Notes: generated from the sequence alone by a model not told the origin. Shown: positions 43,566 through 53,583, numbered from the stretch's first letter. The stretch is DNA of 64,000 nt from Pirellulaceae bacterium (GCA_023382975.1 JAHDXO010000013.1:1-64000), one strand, 5' to 3'. Program-made: numbers and translations.

Positions 43566-45305
43566 ATGCGCGGAACACGCGGATTGTCGTCGCCTGTCCC
43601 CCCGAGCCAACCCCATTTTCTGCGCCGTCCGGTTTCGTTCGTCTGCATCCTCGGGCTCATTCTGCTTGCCGGTTGCGGCCGCGGCGAGCCACCGGCGCCA
43701 ACGCTCGACGCGCCAATCTGTCCCATTCAATTGAGCGACATGACCGCGCGCACCGGCATCACCTTTCAGCACACCGACGGCAGCAGCGGTCGCTACTACA
43801 TCATCGAAGCGATGAGTGCCGGGCTGGCGCTGTTCGACTACGACGGTGACGGGCTGATCGACGTCTATTTCCTGAACGGCGCACCGCTGCGGGGGGCCGA
43901 GTTGGACCGGCCGCCACGGAACGCACTGTACCGGAACCTGGGCGACTGGCGTTTTGCCGATGTGACCGACGAAGCAGGGGTGGGCGACGAAGGATTCGGC
44001 CTGGGGGTCACCGTGGGCGACTTCGACAACGACGGGTTTCCCGACCTGTACCTGAACAACTACGGCCCGAACGTCTTGTATCGGAACAACGGGGACGGCA
44101 CGTTCACGGATGCGACGGCCTCGGCCGGCGTGGGAAACGGCAACTGGGTCGGTGCCGGCGCGGCGTTCCTGGACATCGACGCCGACGGGTGCCTCGATCT
44201 GTACGTCGGAAACTACCTGGAGTTCCACTACGACGGGCACGTCGAGCGCATGGTCGATGGGCTGCCATCGTATCCGCTGCCCCGGGACTACGATCCCGTG
44301 CCGGATACGCTGTACCGCAACAACGGGGACGGCACGTTCACCGACATCAGCGACGAATCGGGAATCGCCCGGCATTCGGGAACCAGTATGGGAATGGTGT
44401 GCGCCGACTACGACAACGACGGCGATACCGACATCTTCGTGTTGAACGACGTTCTGGAGAATTTCTTCTTCCAGAACGACGGCACCGGCCGTTTCCAGGA
44501 GGTGGCGGTCCAGAATGGCACGGCGTACAACTTCTACGGCGAGGCCAACGCCAGCATGGGAGTCGACTGTGCCGATTACGACAACGACGGGCTGCTGGAT
44601 TTCTACATGACGTCGTACCAGGGCGAAATGCCGGTCCTGTACCGCAACCTGGGGCGCGGCATTTTGGAAGACGCCACGCGGCGAGCCAACGCGGGCGAAG
44701 GCATGTTTGCGCACGTCAACTGGGGAACCGGACTGATCGACTTCGACAACGACGGGCACCGCGACCTGTTCATCGCCAACGGCCATACCGAGGACAACAT
44801 CGAATTGCGCGTCCGCGGTTCGGCGTACCGCGCGGCCAATTCGCTGCTGAGGAACCGGGGCGATGGCACGTTTGTCAATATCAGCGAGATCGCTGGGGAC
44901 GGCTTGCGGCCGGTCCACGCCAGCCGCGGCGCCGCGTTCGACGACCTGGACAACGACGGCCGGATCGACGCCGCCATTTTGAATTCGCGCCAGCATCCGA
45001 CCGTTCTGCGCAACGAATCACGCGGCGCCAACCACTTCCTGCAGTTGCGTTTGGTGGGCGTCCAAGTCAGCCGCGACGCCGTCGGATCGCGAGTCTCGGT
45101 GACGGCCGGTGACCTGACGCAAACCGCTGAAGTCCACAGCGGCCGCAGCTATCAGAGCCACTTCGGCTCGCGCCTGCACTTTGGCCTCGGCGAGCGCAAC
45201 CGAATCGACCGCCTGGAAATCCGTTGGCACGGCGGCAACATCCAAGTCCTGGAAAACCTCCCCGCCGATCGCCTTCACACGGTTGTCGAAGGATCAACTC
45301 CATGA
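43566..45305 (+). CDS. CRTAC1-like lipoprotein paralogue
   Basis: A 579-residue paralogue of the preceding protein with the same repeat order (LFDYDGDGLIDVYFLNG, DFDNDGFPDLYLNNYGPNVLYRNNGDGTF, YDNDGDTDIFVLNDV, DFDNDGHRDLFIANGHTEDN) and ASPIC/UnbV end (HSGRSYQSHFGSRLHFGLG). It differs at the N-terminus, which is a lipoprotein signal (VCILGLILLAGCGRG; lipidated Cys about residue 37). It starts 4 bp after its neighbour's stop. The tandem copy with a different anchoring mode suggests paired action at membrane and surface. Confidence 0.9.
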   Translation: MRGTRGLSSPVPPSQPHFLRRPVSFVCILGLILLAGCGRGEPPAPTLDAPICPIQLSDMTARTGITFQHTDGSSGRYYIIEAMSAGLALFDYDGDGLIDVYFLNGAPLRGAELDRPPRNALYRNLGDWRFADVTDEAGVGDEGFGLGVTVGDFDNDGFPDLYLNNYGPNVLYRNNGDGTFTDATASAGVGNGNWVGAGAAFLDIDADGCLDLYVGNYLEFHYDGHVERMVDGLPSYPLPRDYDPVPDTLYRNNGDGTFTDISDESGIARHSGTSMGMVCADYDNDGDTDIFVLNDVLENFFFQNDGTGRFQEVAVQNGTAYNFYGEANASMGVDCADYDNDGLLDFYMTSYQGEMPVLYRNLGRGILEDATRRANAGEGMFAHVNWGTGLIDFDNDGHRDLFIANGHTEDNIELRVRGSAYRAANSLLRNRGDGTFVNISEIAGDGLRPVHASRGAAFDDLDNDGRIDAAILNSRQHPTVLRNESRGANHFLQLRLVGVQVSRDAVGSRVSVTAGDLTQTAEVHSGRSYQSHFGSRLHFGLGERNRIDRLEIRWHGGNIQVLENLPADRLHTVVEGSTP

Positions 45306-45381
45306 AGTCGGAGGCATTGCGGGCAGCAAGGTGTCTCCCACGCCATTTGCAGCGTGCTGGGTGGACCGCATAATACGGAGC

Positions 45382-45690
45382 ATGAAGGATGAAGGCGAAC
45401 ATCGACAGACAGAGCCGGCCGAGGGGCGGTCCGCGCGCCGGCTCGGGATGCAATTCAGTCTGCTCTCGCTGCTGGCGCTGACGACCGCCAGCGCGGGTGT
45501 GTTGGCGTTCCTTCGGCCGCTGGATCTGCCGCTGGGGATCAAGCTGGGCTGCGCTGCGTATGCGATCCTGATGGCTGCCTACGTTCTGTTGCGTGGCGCA
45601 GCGTTGTGCCGCAATTCGTTCCGGCTTCGCCGCCGAGTGGCCGAGCGCCGCAGGGAACTGGCCACGTGGCTGGACGAGAAACGCACGTAG
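45382..45690 (+). CDS. small membrane protein
   Basis: A 102-residue protein starting MKDEGEHRQTEPAEG. Two hydrophobic segments (LLSLLALTTASAGVLAFL and LGCAAYAILMAAYVLLRGA) are followed by a basic tail (RLRRRVAERRRELATW). MQFSLLSLLALTTASAGVLAF resembles the short N-terminal membrane modules found in many planctomycete hypotheticals. GGAG lies only a few bases before the ATG. It follows the CRTAC1 paralogue and may be in the same operon. Confidence 0.62.
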   Translation: MKDEGEHRQTEPAEGRSARRLGMQFSLLSLLALTTASAGVLAFLRPLDLPLGIKLGCAAYAILMAAYVLLRGAALCRNSFRLRRRVAERRRELATWLDEKRT

Positions 45691-45721
45691 ATCGAACTCC
45701 CACAGCCGACGTATGCGGATT

Positions 45722-46492
45722 TCAAGTTTCGGGTGGCCGCAAGCGAGCCAATTCGGCGCGCAGCCGCGCCACTTCGGCTTCCGCCGCCAGCCTCGCCTCC
45801 ATCTCGCGCTGCCGCGCTTCGGCTTCGAGTTGCCGCGCCTCCGCTTCGCGCTGCCGCGCTTCCGCTTCGCGCTTCCGCGCCTCCGCCTCGAGTTGGCGGG
45901 CGGCTCGTTCCCACTCGGCTCGCTCGGCGCGGGTCAGCAGGCGTTCGCCCGTGTCCACGCGGTGGAACTGCAGATTGTCGTCCGCGATACTCAGCCGCAA
46001 CCCCAGCTCGACGCTGGTCAACTCGCCGCCTGGGTCGGAGTCAATGCGCCGATAGCCGGCGGAGCTTAGCCGGTAACCTTGCAGCGGCGGGTCCAAGTAT
46101 TCCTGATGCGGATCGAACAGGAAGTATTCTTTGATGCCCAGTTGTTCGTACAGCTTCGGCTTTTCCTGCGTGTCCTTCTTGCGAGTCTTGCGGGAGGTCG
46201 TCTCGATCACCACGTCGGGCGCCTTGCCTTCGACCCAAATCTTGTAGGTGCGGCGTCTGCGTTGCGTAAGCCCCTTGGCAACAAAAGCGTCGGGGACAAC
46301 GAACTTGCGCGGGTTGCCTTGCACGTAGTACAACAGCAGATCGCCGGTAACGTACACCTTCTGGCCAGCATAGTAGTCCTGCAGCAGTTCGATGTGCCGC
46401 ACCATGGCCTCGCGATGGTCGTCTGTCTCGCCCATGGGTTTGCCGTCCGATTCGGGATAGTAGATTTGACTGACTTGGATTACCGGTGCCAT
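45722..46492 (-). CDS. Uma2 family nuclease-like protein
   Basis: A 256-residue protein of the Uma2 (PF05685, restriction-endonuclease-like) family. The core motifs are present: YVTGDLLLYYVQGNPRKFVVPDAFV with D, then VEGKAPDVVIETTSRKTRKKD with the E-x-K-type catalytic segment, and KLYEQLGIKEYFLFDP. About 70 residues at the C-terminus form an unusual heptad-like run of repeated RQxEAEA units (ARQREAEARQLEAEARQREM), an extended charged coiled coil. Uma2 genes are often multicopy and their biological role is unsettled. Confidence 0.88.
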   Translation of the reverse strand: MAPVIQVSQIYYPESDGKPMGETDDHREAMVRHIELLQDYYAGQKVYVTGDLLLYYVQGNPRKFVVPDAFVAKGLTQRRRRTYKIWVEGKAPDVVIETTSRKTRKKDTQEKPKLYEQLGIKEYFLFDPHQEYLDPPLQGYRLSSAGYRRIDSDPGGELTSVELGLRLSIADDNLQFHRVDTGERLLTRAERAEWERAARQLEAEARKREAEARQREAEARQLEAEARQREMEARLAAEAEVARLRAELARLRPPET

Positions 46493-46767
46493 GCGCCCTG
46501 CTCCCCGTTACTGCGGAATCGTTCGCAGTCGCCCGCGATTCTCGACCGCTGCTTTCGATATTAGTGAAAGATAGGCAGAAATGAAAGGTAGTGCCGTCCG
46601 TTGACCGTCACTTCGCCCACCTCGCGCTGCTCGTTCGGTCGGCAGCGACGCGCACAGAAAGTCTGGCGGCGGAAACGCCCAAGATGATCTCACCGGCTGA
46701 TTCCTTGGCGTGTTCGTCCCGCGCGACGCCATCGAATCTCGATGGCGCCGATGCCCGGCGGAGGCGA
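46493..46767. other. intergenic, nothing recognised
   Basis: Between two convergently placed genes; short frames here are shadow readings without start context. I see no gene or hairpin of note. Confidence 0.5.
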
Positions 46768-47973
46768 TCATTTCCGCTTGTTGAACAGAATCTGAGTCCC
46801 CTCTTTCCCTGCCACGACGATGTCGATATCGCCGTCGGCGTCCAAGTCGGCCGTGCGGATCTGCAGGCCGCCGCCGACCTGACCGGCGTTGATCGTGTAG
46901 CCGTCGAACGCCCGCTTGTGCGCATTCCACACGTAGTAGCGCATGATCGGCGGCTCGGCGGCGCCGGGGTCGTTGCCGTTGTGGGCGCGGATCCGCTTGC
47001 CCGTAATCAACTCGTCGGACCCGTCGCCGTCCAGATCAGCCAGACAGAAACCGTGGGGCTGGGAAAACGAATCGTCAATCAGGTGCTCCTCGAACTGCAG
47101 CTTGCCATCCGCGCCCGGACCCAGGCCGCGCCACCAGTGAATCCCGTAGCCGTGCGCGACGCTGTTGATCACGTCGTTCGTCCCGTCGCCGTCGACGTCG
47201 TAGACGAGCATCGGACAGGCCGCGTGTTTCTTGTCCCAGTCGGCGTGGTATTTCCACGGCTGCGTCAGCGGGTCACCTGCGGGTCGCTCGAACCAACCCG
47301 ACCCGAACAGGATGTCGTCGCGGCCGTCGTTGTTGATGTCGCCGAAGCCAACTCCGTGACCGTTGATGTCGCCGATCGTGTGCCCGACCAGCGTCGGCAC
47401 TTCCCGCCGCACGGTCTCGGTCTTGGCTCCCTTGGTGATCTGCACGTCGCGTTCTTCCGTCGAGAAAGTCCAGATGATCGTCGGGTTGTTCTTGTTCCAC
47501 TGGTTCGAGAACCACTCGGGCTTGCCGTCGCCGGTCAGATCGATCAAGTAGCTGACCTCGTTGTTCGCCCAGCCGGTATCGGCCAGCAGGTGCTTGGGCC
47601 AGAGGTAGCCTTGCAGCAGCTTTTCGCCGCCCGGATTCTCGTACCAGTAAACCTCGCTGGACGTGAAGTCCATCGAGACCACATCAGGTCGCCCGTCGCC
47701 GTTGACATCGTAGGCCCATTCGCCGTTGGTGCGGGCGTAGCCGTTGTTGTCTTCGATGATTCGCACGGGACGAGGAATCCACTGGTCGTTTCGGTACCAA
47801 TTGCGGCCTGCGACGATGTCCAGCTTTCCATCGCCGTCCACGTCGGCGATGTCGCAGCCCTCGTTCGCATCGACCGCCAGCAGCTTGACCTCGAACGGAA
47901 CCGGATGGTCGGCTCGGACATACGTCCCGGCCAAGACACCCATCAGAAACGCAACAGGAACGAACTTCGTCAT
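46768..47973 (-). CDS. secreted FG-GAP/VCBS repeat protein
   Basis: A 401-residue protein with a signal peptide (KFVPVAFLMGVLAGTYVRA, cleavage about residue 21) and a seven-blade-type series of calcium-binding repeats: IADVDGDGKLDIVAGRNW, YDVNGDGRPDVVSMDF, LIDLTGDGKPEWFSNQW, FGDINNDGRDDILFGSG, YDVDGDGTNDVINSV, LADLDGDGSDELITGKR and TADLDADGDIDIVVAGKEGTQILFNK. Similar secreted propellers accompany carbohydrate-active enzymes in planctomycetes. It is divergent from the enolase-family gene with about 310 bp between. Confidence 0.88.
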   Translation of the reverse strand: MTKFVPVAFLMGVLAGTYVRADHPVPFEVKLLAVDANEGCDIADVDGDGKLDIVAGRNWYRNDQWIPRPVRIIEDNNGYARTNGEWAYDVNGDGRPDVVSMDFTSSEVYWYENPGGEKLLQGYLWPKHLLADTGWANNEVSYLIDLTGDGKPEWFSNQWNKNNPTIIWTFSTEERDVQITKGAKTETVRREVPTLVGHTIGDINGHGVGFGDINNDGRDDILFGSGWFERPAGDPLTQPWKYHADWDKKHAACPMLVYDVDGDGTNDVINSVAHGYGIHWWRGLGPGADGKLQFEEHLIDDSFSQPHGFCLADLDGDGSDELITGKRIRAHNGNDPGAAEPPIMRYYVWNAHKRAFDGYTINAGQVGGGLQIRTADLDADGDIDIVVAGKEGTQILFNKRK

Positions 47974-48284
47974 GATTCGATTCTCCGAAAAAGTTAGATA
48001 TTTGATTCCAACGTCCTCCATGCGGCGAGCCAACCAGAGCGTCGGCCTCCTGGTCGCCGGTCCCTTGAGGGTGCAAGAAGTGTACCATGCAGCGCCCCAC
48101 TTTTCACCGTCTGCTTGCGGCCTGAACCCTGGGCAGTTCGAGCGGCGATGGGGTTTGTCTTTGCGAGGCGGGCGGCTGTTGATGCCGTCAGGGCGGGCGA
48201 TGGTTGCTTGCGGGGGCTCTTTACACGAAAATCCCGTGGATGTGACAGTGGCTTCACGTACCGCGTTTTCAAGGATCGATCGCC
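47974..48284. promoter_or_regulatory. divergent promoter region
   Basis: 311 bp between divergent starts; an AT-rich stretch (gaaaaagttagatatttgat) lies just after 47980 and could hold a promoter for the FG-GAP gene. No specific operator is recognised. Confidence 0.4.
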
Positions 48285-49625
48285 ATGTTGAATCGACGGT
48301 CAATGCTGGGGATGGGAGGATCGGGAGCGATTGCCGCGGCGGCCGGGATTTTCGGCGGTGCGGGACAGGCGGCCGAGCAGCGGTATGCTCACGCGGTGCG
48401 AGGGTTGCCGCGATTGAAGATCACCAGAGTCAAGACGATCCTCACGCAGCCGGACACCGCTCGCTTGGCGGTCGTCAAGGTCGAGACTAGCGAACCGGGC
48501 CTGTACGGACTGGGTTGCGCCACGTTCACCCAGCGGGCCCAGGCCGTGGCGGTGGCCGTCGACCGGTTTCTGGCGGAATTCGCCCAGGACCGCGATCCGG
48601 ACAATATCGAGGACCTGTGGCAGACGGCCTACACCAGCAGCTACTGGCGGAACGGACCGGTGTTGAACAATGCCCTGAGCGGCCTGGACATGGCATTGTG
48701 GGACATCAAGGGCAAACGCGCCGGTATGCCCGTCTATCAACTGCTGGGCGGCAAATGCCGTTTCGCGGTCGATACCTACGCGCGGGCCGGAGCGGACGAT
48801 TTGGAAACCGTCCAGGAATTGGTCCAGGGATTCATCGCCGACGGGTTTCGTCACGTGCGGATTCAGTTGGGCGGATACGGCGGAGCCAAGACGGCGGGGC
48901 AAGCCGATTTCCACCGGGCGGGATTCGGGCTGCCCGACGACCAGCACATGCCGGTCAGCGCCTACTTGAAGGCGGTTCCGCGAATGTTCGAGCAGGTTCG
49001 CAAGACGTGCGGCGACGACGTCGAACTGTTGCACGATATCCACGAACGGATCAGTCCCCGCGATGCCATCGGTCTGGTCAAGGAATTGGAAGTCTACCGG
49101 CCTTTCTTCATCGAAGATCCTTTCCCGCCGGAACCGAACAAGGGATACTTCGAGCAATTACGTCGAGCGACGACCGTGCCAATCGCGATGGGCGAATTGT
49201 TCAACAACCCGCATGAATGGAGCGACCTGATCACCGAGCGACTGATCGACTACATCCGCGTTCACATCTCGCAGATCGGCGGCCTGACGCCGGCTCGGAA
49301 GCTGGCCGTCCTGGCCGAGCACTTCGGCGTGAAAACCGCTTGGCACGGCCCCCCCGACGTTTCGCCCGTCGGCCACGCGGCCAACGCCCACCTGGACTTG
49401 GCGATCCCGAATTTCGGCATCCAGGAGATGAGTTTCCTGAACCAGGCCACCCTGGATGTTTTTCCCGGTTCCCCAACGATTCGCAACGGCTATATGTTCG
49501 TCAGCGAAACGCCCGGATTCGGCGTCGACGTCGACGAGAAGCTCGCCGCTCGGTTTCCGATTTCCGAGAGCGCCAACAACTGGTTGCCCCTCCGCCGCTC
49601 GGACGGCTCCGCGGTCCGACCTTGA
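48285..49625 (+). CDS. mannonate dehydratase-like enolase-superfamily protein
   Basis: A 446-residue mandelate racemase/enolase superfamily protein resembling ManD/RspA (D-mannonate or related sugar-acid dehydratase). The N-terminus is a Tat-type signal (LNRRSMLGMGGSGAIAAAAG), so it is exported or membrane-tethered. Features include SGLDMALWDIKGKRAGMPVYQLLGG, metal-ligand context HERISPRDAIGLVKELEVYRPFFIEDPF, AMGELFNNPHEW, and AWHGPPDVSPVGHAANAHLDLAIPN. It begins a carbohydrate-related run with GH127 47 bp downstream. Exact substrate is uncertain. Confidence 0.87.
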   Translation: MLNRRSMLGMGGSGAIAAAAGIFGGAGQAAEQRYAHAVRGLPRLKITRVKTILTQPDTARLAVVKVETSEPGLYGLGCATFTQRAQAVAVAVDRFLAEFAQDRDPDNIEDLWQTAYTSSYWRNGPVLNNALSGLDMALWDIKGKRAGMPVYQLLGGKCRFAVDTYARAGADDLETVQELVQGFIADGFRHVRIQLGGYGGAKTAGQADFHRAGFGLPDDQHMPVSAYLKAVPRMFEQVRKTCGDDVELLHDIHERISPRDAIGLVKELEVYRPFFIEDPFPPEPNKGYFEQLRRATTVPIAMGELFNNPHEWSDLITERLIDYIRVHISQIGGLTPARKLAVLAEHFGVKTAWHGPPDVSPVGHAANAHLDLAIPNFGIQEMSFLNQATLDVFPGSPTIRNGYMFVSETPGFGVDVDEKLAARFPISESANNWLPLRRSDGSAVRP

Positions 49626-49672
49626 CTCAAGAGCACGAGTGGGCACCGATCGTCCCAACCCAGGAGATTTCC

Positions 49673-51727
49673 ATGAAGACCAACCGCTTTGTTCCCCTGT
49701 TGTCCGCCCTGGCACTTTTCGCGGGGCGTGCGTGTGCCGACGATGCTCCCGGTGCGCGAGGTGTGGTCAACACGTCGGCCAGCCCGCACGTCAAGTTTCA
49801 GAATCCGGACCTGAGCGCCGTCCGCTGGACGGGCGGATTCTGGGGCGATCGGTTCGAAATGTGCCGCGAGGTGACGATCCCCGCGTTGTTCCAGGTCATG
49901 CAAGATCCGGACAACTCCGCCAACTTCCAGAACTTCCGGATCGCGGCGGGCTTGGCCGAGGGCGAATTCTCCGGCAACCACTGGAGCGACGGCGACTGCT
50001 ACAAGCTGATCGAAGCAGCCGCGGCCGCGTACTGCACGGCGAACGATCCGGAACTGGATCGAATGATGGACCAGTGGATCGCGGTGATCGCCAAGGCGCA
50101 AGATGCGGACGGTTATATTTCGACTCAGATTCAACTGACTGACCGCGAGCGCTGGCAGGATCTGAAGTACCATGAACTGTACAACATGGGACACCTGCTG
50201 ACCGCCGCCTGTGTCCATCACCGGGCGACCGGCAAAGACAGTTTTCTGAACGTTGCCCGCAAGCTGGCGGACTATCTCTGCACGGTCTTCCTGCCGCGTC
50301 CCGTGGAACTGGCCCATTTCGGCTTCAATCCTTCGAACATCATGGGCGCGGCCGAACTGTACCGCACCACGGGCGACGCCAAATACCTGAGACTGGCCAA
50401 GACGTTCGTCGATATGCGAGGATCGGCTCCCGGCGGCAGCGACCAGAACCAGGCCAAGGTGCCGCTGCGTCAGGAGCAGGAAGCGGTCGGGCACGCGGTC
50501 ACCGCGGCCTACCTGTGGTGCGGTGCGGCCGACGTGTACGCGGAGACGGGCGAGCAGGCTTTGCTGGACGCCTTGCTGCGGCTCTGGGAAGACGTCACGC
50601 AGCGGAAGATGTACGTCACGGGCGGCACCGCCGCGATGCACACGGGCGAAGCCGACCGCCGGTTGCTGCGCCGCTGGCCTCGCGACTCGGTGCATGAAGC
50701 GTTCGGCGCGCCGTACCAGTTGCCCAACCGCACAGCCTACAACGAGACGTGCGCGAACATCGCCAACGCCATGTGGAACTGGCGGATGCTCGCACTGACC
50801 GGCGAAGCCAAGTACGCGGAAGTGATGGAGCGGGTGCTGTACAACAGCATGCTGTCGGCGATCGGAACCGACGGACGCGACTTCTTCTACACCAACCCGC
50901 TGCGCCGCGTCGACGGTCAGCCACTGCTCAGCAACGACTCGGCGACCCGTTGGACCGACACAACGCCCGCGTCGCCGCTACGATGTTTCTGCTGCCCGCC
51001 TAGCGTCGCCCGCACGCTGACCGAGTTGAACGGCTGGGCCTACGGACTGAGCCAGGATGCCGTCTGGGTGCATCTCTACGGCAGCAGTGAGCTCGACAGC
51101 CGCTTGCCCGGCGGCGGTGAGGTTCGTCTGGTCCAACAGACGCGGTATCCGTGGGACGGCCGAGTGACGATCACGGTCGAGAAAGCCCCGGAGCGGGAAC
51201 TGGCCTTGATGCTGCGGATTCCCGGCTGGGCTCAGGGCGCGACCGTCCAGGTGAACGACCAAGCTGCTGGGGTCGAGATCGAACCGCTCGCGTACGCCGA
51301 GTTGCGGCGGCACTGGTCGGCTGGCGATACGATCCAGATCGACTTGCCGATGGAGGTGCTGATGGTCGAGGCTCATCCACTGGTCGAGGAAACCCGCAAT
51401 CACGCGGCCGTGCTGCGCGGTCCGATGGTCTATTGTCTCGAATCGGCCGATCTACCCGCTGGCGTGAGACTGGACGATGTGCGGTTGCCTCGCCAGCCAG
51501 CCTGGCAAGTGCGACACGATGCGGACCTGCTGCGAGGCGTCACGGTCCTGCAGACCGAGGCCCGGCAGTTGCCCCCATCCAGCCCCTCACCCGCCCTGTA
51601 CCGCCCCGTGCCCGCCGGCGCCACTGGTTGCGTTTCGGTGCGACTGATTCCTTACTATGCCTGGGCCAACCGCGGCCCGAGCGAGATGACGGTCTGGATT
51701 CCGTTGTCAGACGATACGGCGCGGTGA
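49673..51727 (+). CDS. glycoside hydrolase family 127 (L-arabinofuranosidase-like)
   Basis: A 684-residue secreted enzyme with a signal peptide (FVPLLSALALFAGRACA). GH127 cleaves beta-L-arabinofuranosides using a cysteine nucleophile coordinated to zinc. Diagnostic segments are SDGDCYKLIEAAA, CCxxS-type RCFCCPPSVARTLTEL (catalytic Cys pair about 440-441), GQHDRR-like AYNETCANIANAMWNWRM, and the C-terminal beta domain (MLRIPGWAQGATVQVN). CAGGAG lies before the ATG. It is in the same direction as the enolase-like gene, supporting joint glycan use. Confidence 0.9.
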   Translation: MKTNRFVPLLSALALFAGRACADDAPGARGVVNTSASPHVKFQNPDLSAVRWTGGFWGDRFEMCREVTIPALFQVMQDPDNSANFQNFRIAAGLAEGEFSGNHWSDGDCYKLIEAAAAAYCTANDPELDRMMDQWIAVIAKAQDADGYISTQIQLTDRERWQDLKYHELYNMGHLLTAACVHHRATGKDSFLNVARKLADYLCTVFLPRPVELAHFGFNPSNIMGAAELYRTTGDAKYLRLAKTFVDMRGSAPGGSDQNQAKVPLRQEQEAVGHAVTAAYLWCGAADVYAETGEQALLDALLRLWEDVTQRKMYVTGGTAAMHTGEADRRLLRRWPRDSVHEAFGAPYQLPNRTAYNETCANIANAMWNWRMLALTGEAKYAEVMERVLYNSMLSAIGTDGRDFFYTNPLRRVDGQPLLSNDSATRWTDTTPASPLRCFCCPPSVARTLTELNGWAYGLSQDAVWVHLYGSSELDSRLPGGGEVRLVQQTRYPWDGRVTITVEKAPERELALMLRIPGWAQGATVQVNDQAAGVEIEPLAYAELRRHWSAGDTIQIDLPMEVLMVEAHPLVEETRNHAAVLRGPMVYCLESADLPAGVRLDDVRLPRQPAWQVRHDADLLRGVTVLQTEARQLPPSSPSPALYRPVPAGATGCVSVRLIPYYAWANRGPSEMTVWIPLSDDTAR

Positions 51728-51813
51728 TTCCGCCGAGATGCTTTTTGATCCTCCGATCTGGCGATTGGTAGACTTTCCGTACGATCCGATGATGTTTAGC
51801 AGGAGTGCTCGAC

Positions 51814-53568
51814 ATGTTTCGCCAACCGTTGATTCTCACGATGTTCGTGATGCTGTCGCCCGCCGCGTTGACTCTCCAGGCGGTTGCGGCCGAGCGGCCG
51901 GAACTACCCGTGGAGTGGCGGGAGCAGTGGAACGCGGAGATCGGATTGTGGACTCGACCCGGCGCTGGCCACACGGCGCCGGTGGCCGCGGCCAAGCACG
52001 TGCATCCGGGCACGACCGCGGCGGCGCAGTTGGTCGCTGCGGCGGTGGTCGATCGCCTGGACGAAGTGGATGCCGGCGCCGTCCTGCATGCGCTGCGACG
52101 GATGCAAGTGACCGACGGCGGGAGCCGCCACGGCTGCCTGAAATGGTATTGGGAGGAACCGCGGCCGGTGGACACCAACGCGGCGTTCTTCACGGGGCTG
52201 AATCTGATCGTGCTCCGGCTGGGCTTCCCCGATCAGGTCCAGCGACTCGATGCGGACGCTCAGGGCACCCTCGAAGCGATTCTTCGGGATCTGAGCGTCT
52301 GGTTCGATCAGACGCTGTCCCACCCCTCGCGGCATTATCCCAACAAGTACATGGGCGATCTGGTTTGCCGCTGGCTGTTGATCGAGGCGCTGGGACAACA
52401 GCCCCAGCGGAATCGCGTGGCGGCAGAGATGCTCGAATCGTCCCGCTACTGGCGAGACGAGAACTGGGGCTGGGGCGAGCACATGAGCAACATCTACGCG
52501 ACCGTGCTGCTGGATCAAATCTCGGTGCTGCTGATGCTCAGCAGGGAATTGCCCGTCGAGGTGCGTCGCGAGTACACCGAGCTGCGCGACGGCTTGCTGG
52601 CGATCGAGGACGCTTACGGAGAAGGCCCGCGCGCGCCGATGATCCGCAGCTACAACTTCGACCGCAGCCCCTCCCACGCCAACTACCGCGACCGCGTGCG
52701 GCGGCCCGAGAACCCGTCCGACCTGGCCACCGGCAACCTGGCGATGCAGCCCGTGCTGGCCACACTCGGCTGGTCCGGGACCGTACCGCCGCGCCTCCCG
52801 CCGCTGCAGGATATTATCGTGCCGTGTTATGACGGCGTCGTTGCGGTTGCTCATGTCGATGGGCCTGTGCGTCTGGGGACACTCAGCCGGTTTCCTCTCA
52901 TGCCTCAGATGGAACACCCGACCTGGGGCCTCTCGTGGCAGACCTTTCCCGTCACGCTCTGGCACGAACAGGGCGGTTGGGGCTTCCTGCAGTGGTGTAC
53001 CGAGATGGACGGCCAGAACCGGGCTCACCCGGCCGAGCGGCGGGCCGAAGCGTACTTGCGCAACGCGCTGACCTTCGACAAACCCAAGCCGATCGTCGGC
53101 CGCACGTGGTCCATCCAGGAAGGTGGCCATGCGATCGTGCTGCGGATCATGCCTGAACTCTACGAGTCCTGGGACGGTCTGATCGACCGCTTCCGACTGG
53201 TCGAGCCGAACGCGGAACTATCGGAATCGGAAACCAATGGGCCGTGGACGCAGATCGTGCTGAATTTTGGCGACCACGCCGTCAGCGTCCACCACATCAG
53301 TCTCGACGGCCACCAGCCCCGGATGATTCAACCGGACGGAGGGCCATGGGACTGGCAGATCGTCTACGATGCAGCCGACTTGGCCGTTCGCAAGCGAGTT
53401 GCCAACCTGTGGGCTTTCAGCTTGGCCGGACGCATCGAGAATGCACCGCGTTTGGAGCGCACCGAGGGCGAAGAGTCGTGGGAACTGACATGGAACCTGG
53501 GCACCGACCGCCCCACGTGGAGTCTGCGGATCAACCCGACCGACGACCAGCCGCTGTGCCAACGATAA
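51814..53568 (+). CDS. secreted protein of unknown function, alpha-toroid-like
   Basis: A 584-residue protein with a signal peptide (QPLILTMFVMLSPAALTLQAVAA). The mature N-terminal half is helical with an (alpha/alpha)-toroid-like rhythm (HGCLKWYWEEPRPVDTNAAF, YPNKYMGDLVCRWLLIEALG, WGWGEHMSNIYATVLLDQ). Conserved-looking aromatic/His clusters would suit sugar binding. No catalytic family is recognised. It lies 86 bp after GH127, so it probably belongs to the same glycan-degrading set. The first in-frame ATG (MLDM) is three codons upstream. Confidence 0.78.
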   Translation: MFRQPLILTMFVMLSPAALTLQAVAAERPELPVEWREQWNAEIGLWTRPGAGHTAPVAAAKHVHPGTTAAAQLVAAAVVDRLDEVDAGAVLHALRRMQVTDGGSRHGCLKWYWEEPRPVDTNAAFFTGLNLIVLRLGFPDQVQRLDADAQGTLEAILRDLSVWFDQTLSHPSRHYPNKYMGDLVCRWLLIEALGQQPQRNRVAAEMLESSRYWRDENWGWGEHMSNIYATVLLDQISVLLMLSRELPVEVRREYTELRDGLLAIEDAYGEGPRAPMIRSYNFDRSPSHANYRDRVRRPENPSDLATGNLAMQPVLATLGWSGTVPPRLPPLQDIIVPCYDGVVAVAHVDGPVRLGTLSRFPLMPQMEHPTWGLSWQTFPVTLWHEQGGWGFLQWCTEMDGQNRAHPAERRAEAYLRNALTFDKPKPIVGRTWSIQEGGHAIVLRIMPELYESWDGLIDRFRLVEPNAELSESETNGPWTQIVLNFGDHAVSVHHISLDGHQPRMIQPDGGPWDWQIVYDAADLAVRKRVANLWAFSLAGRIENAPRLERTEGEESWELTWNLGTDRPTWSLRINPTDDQPLCQR

Positions 53569-53583
53569 GCATCGGCCAAGAAG

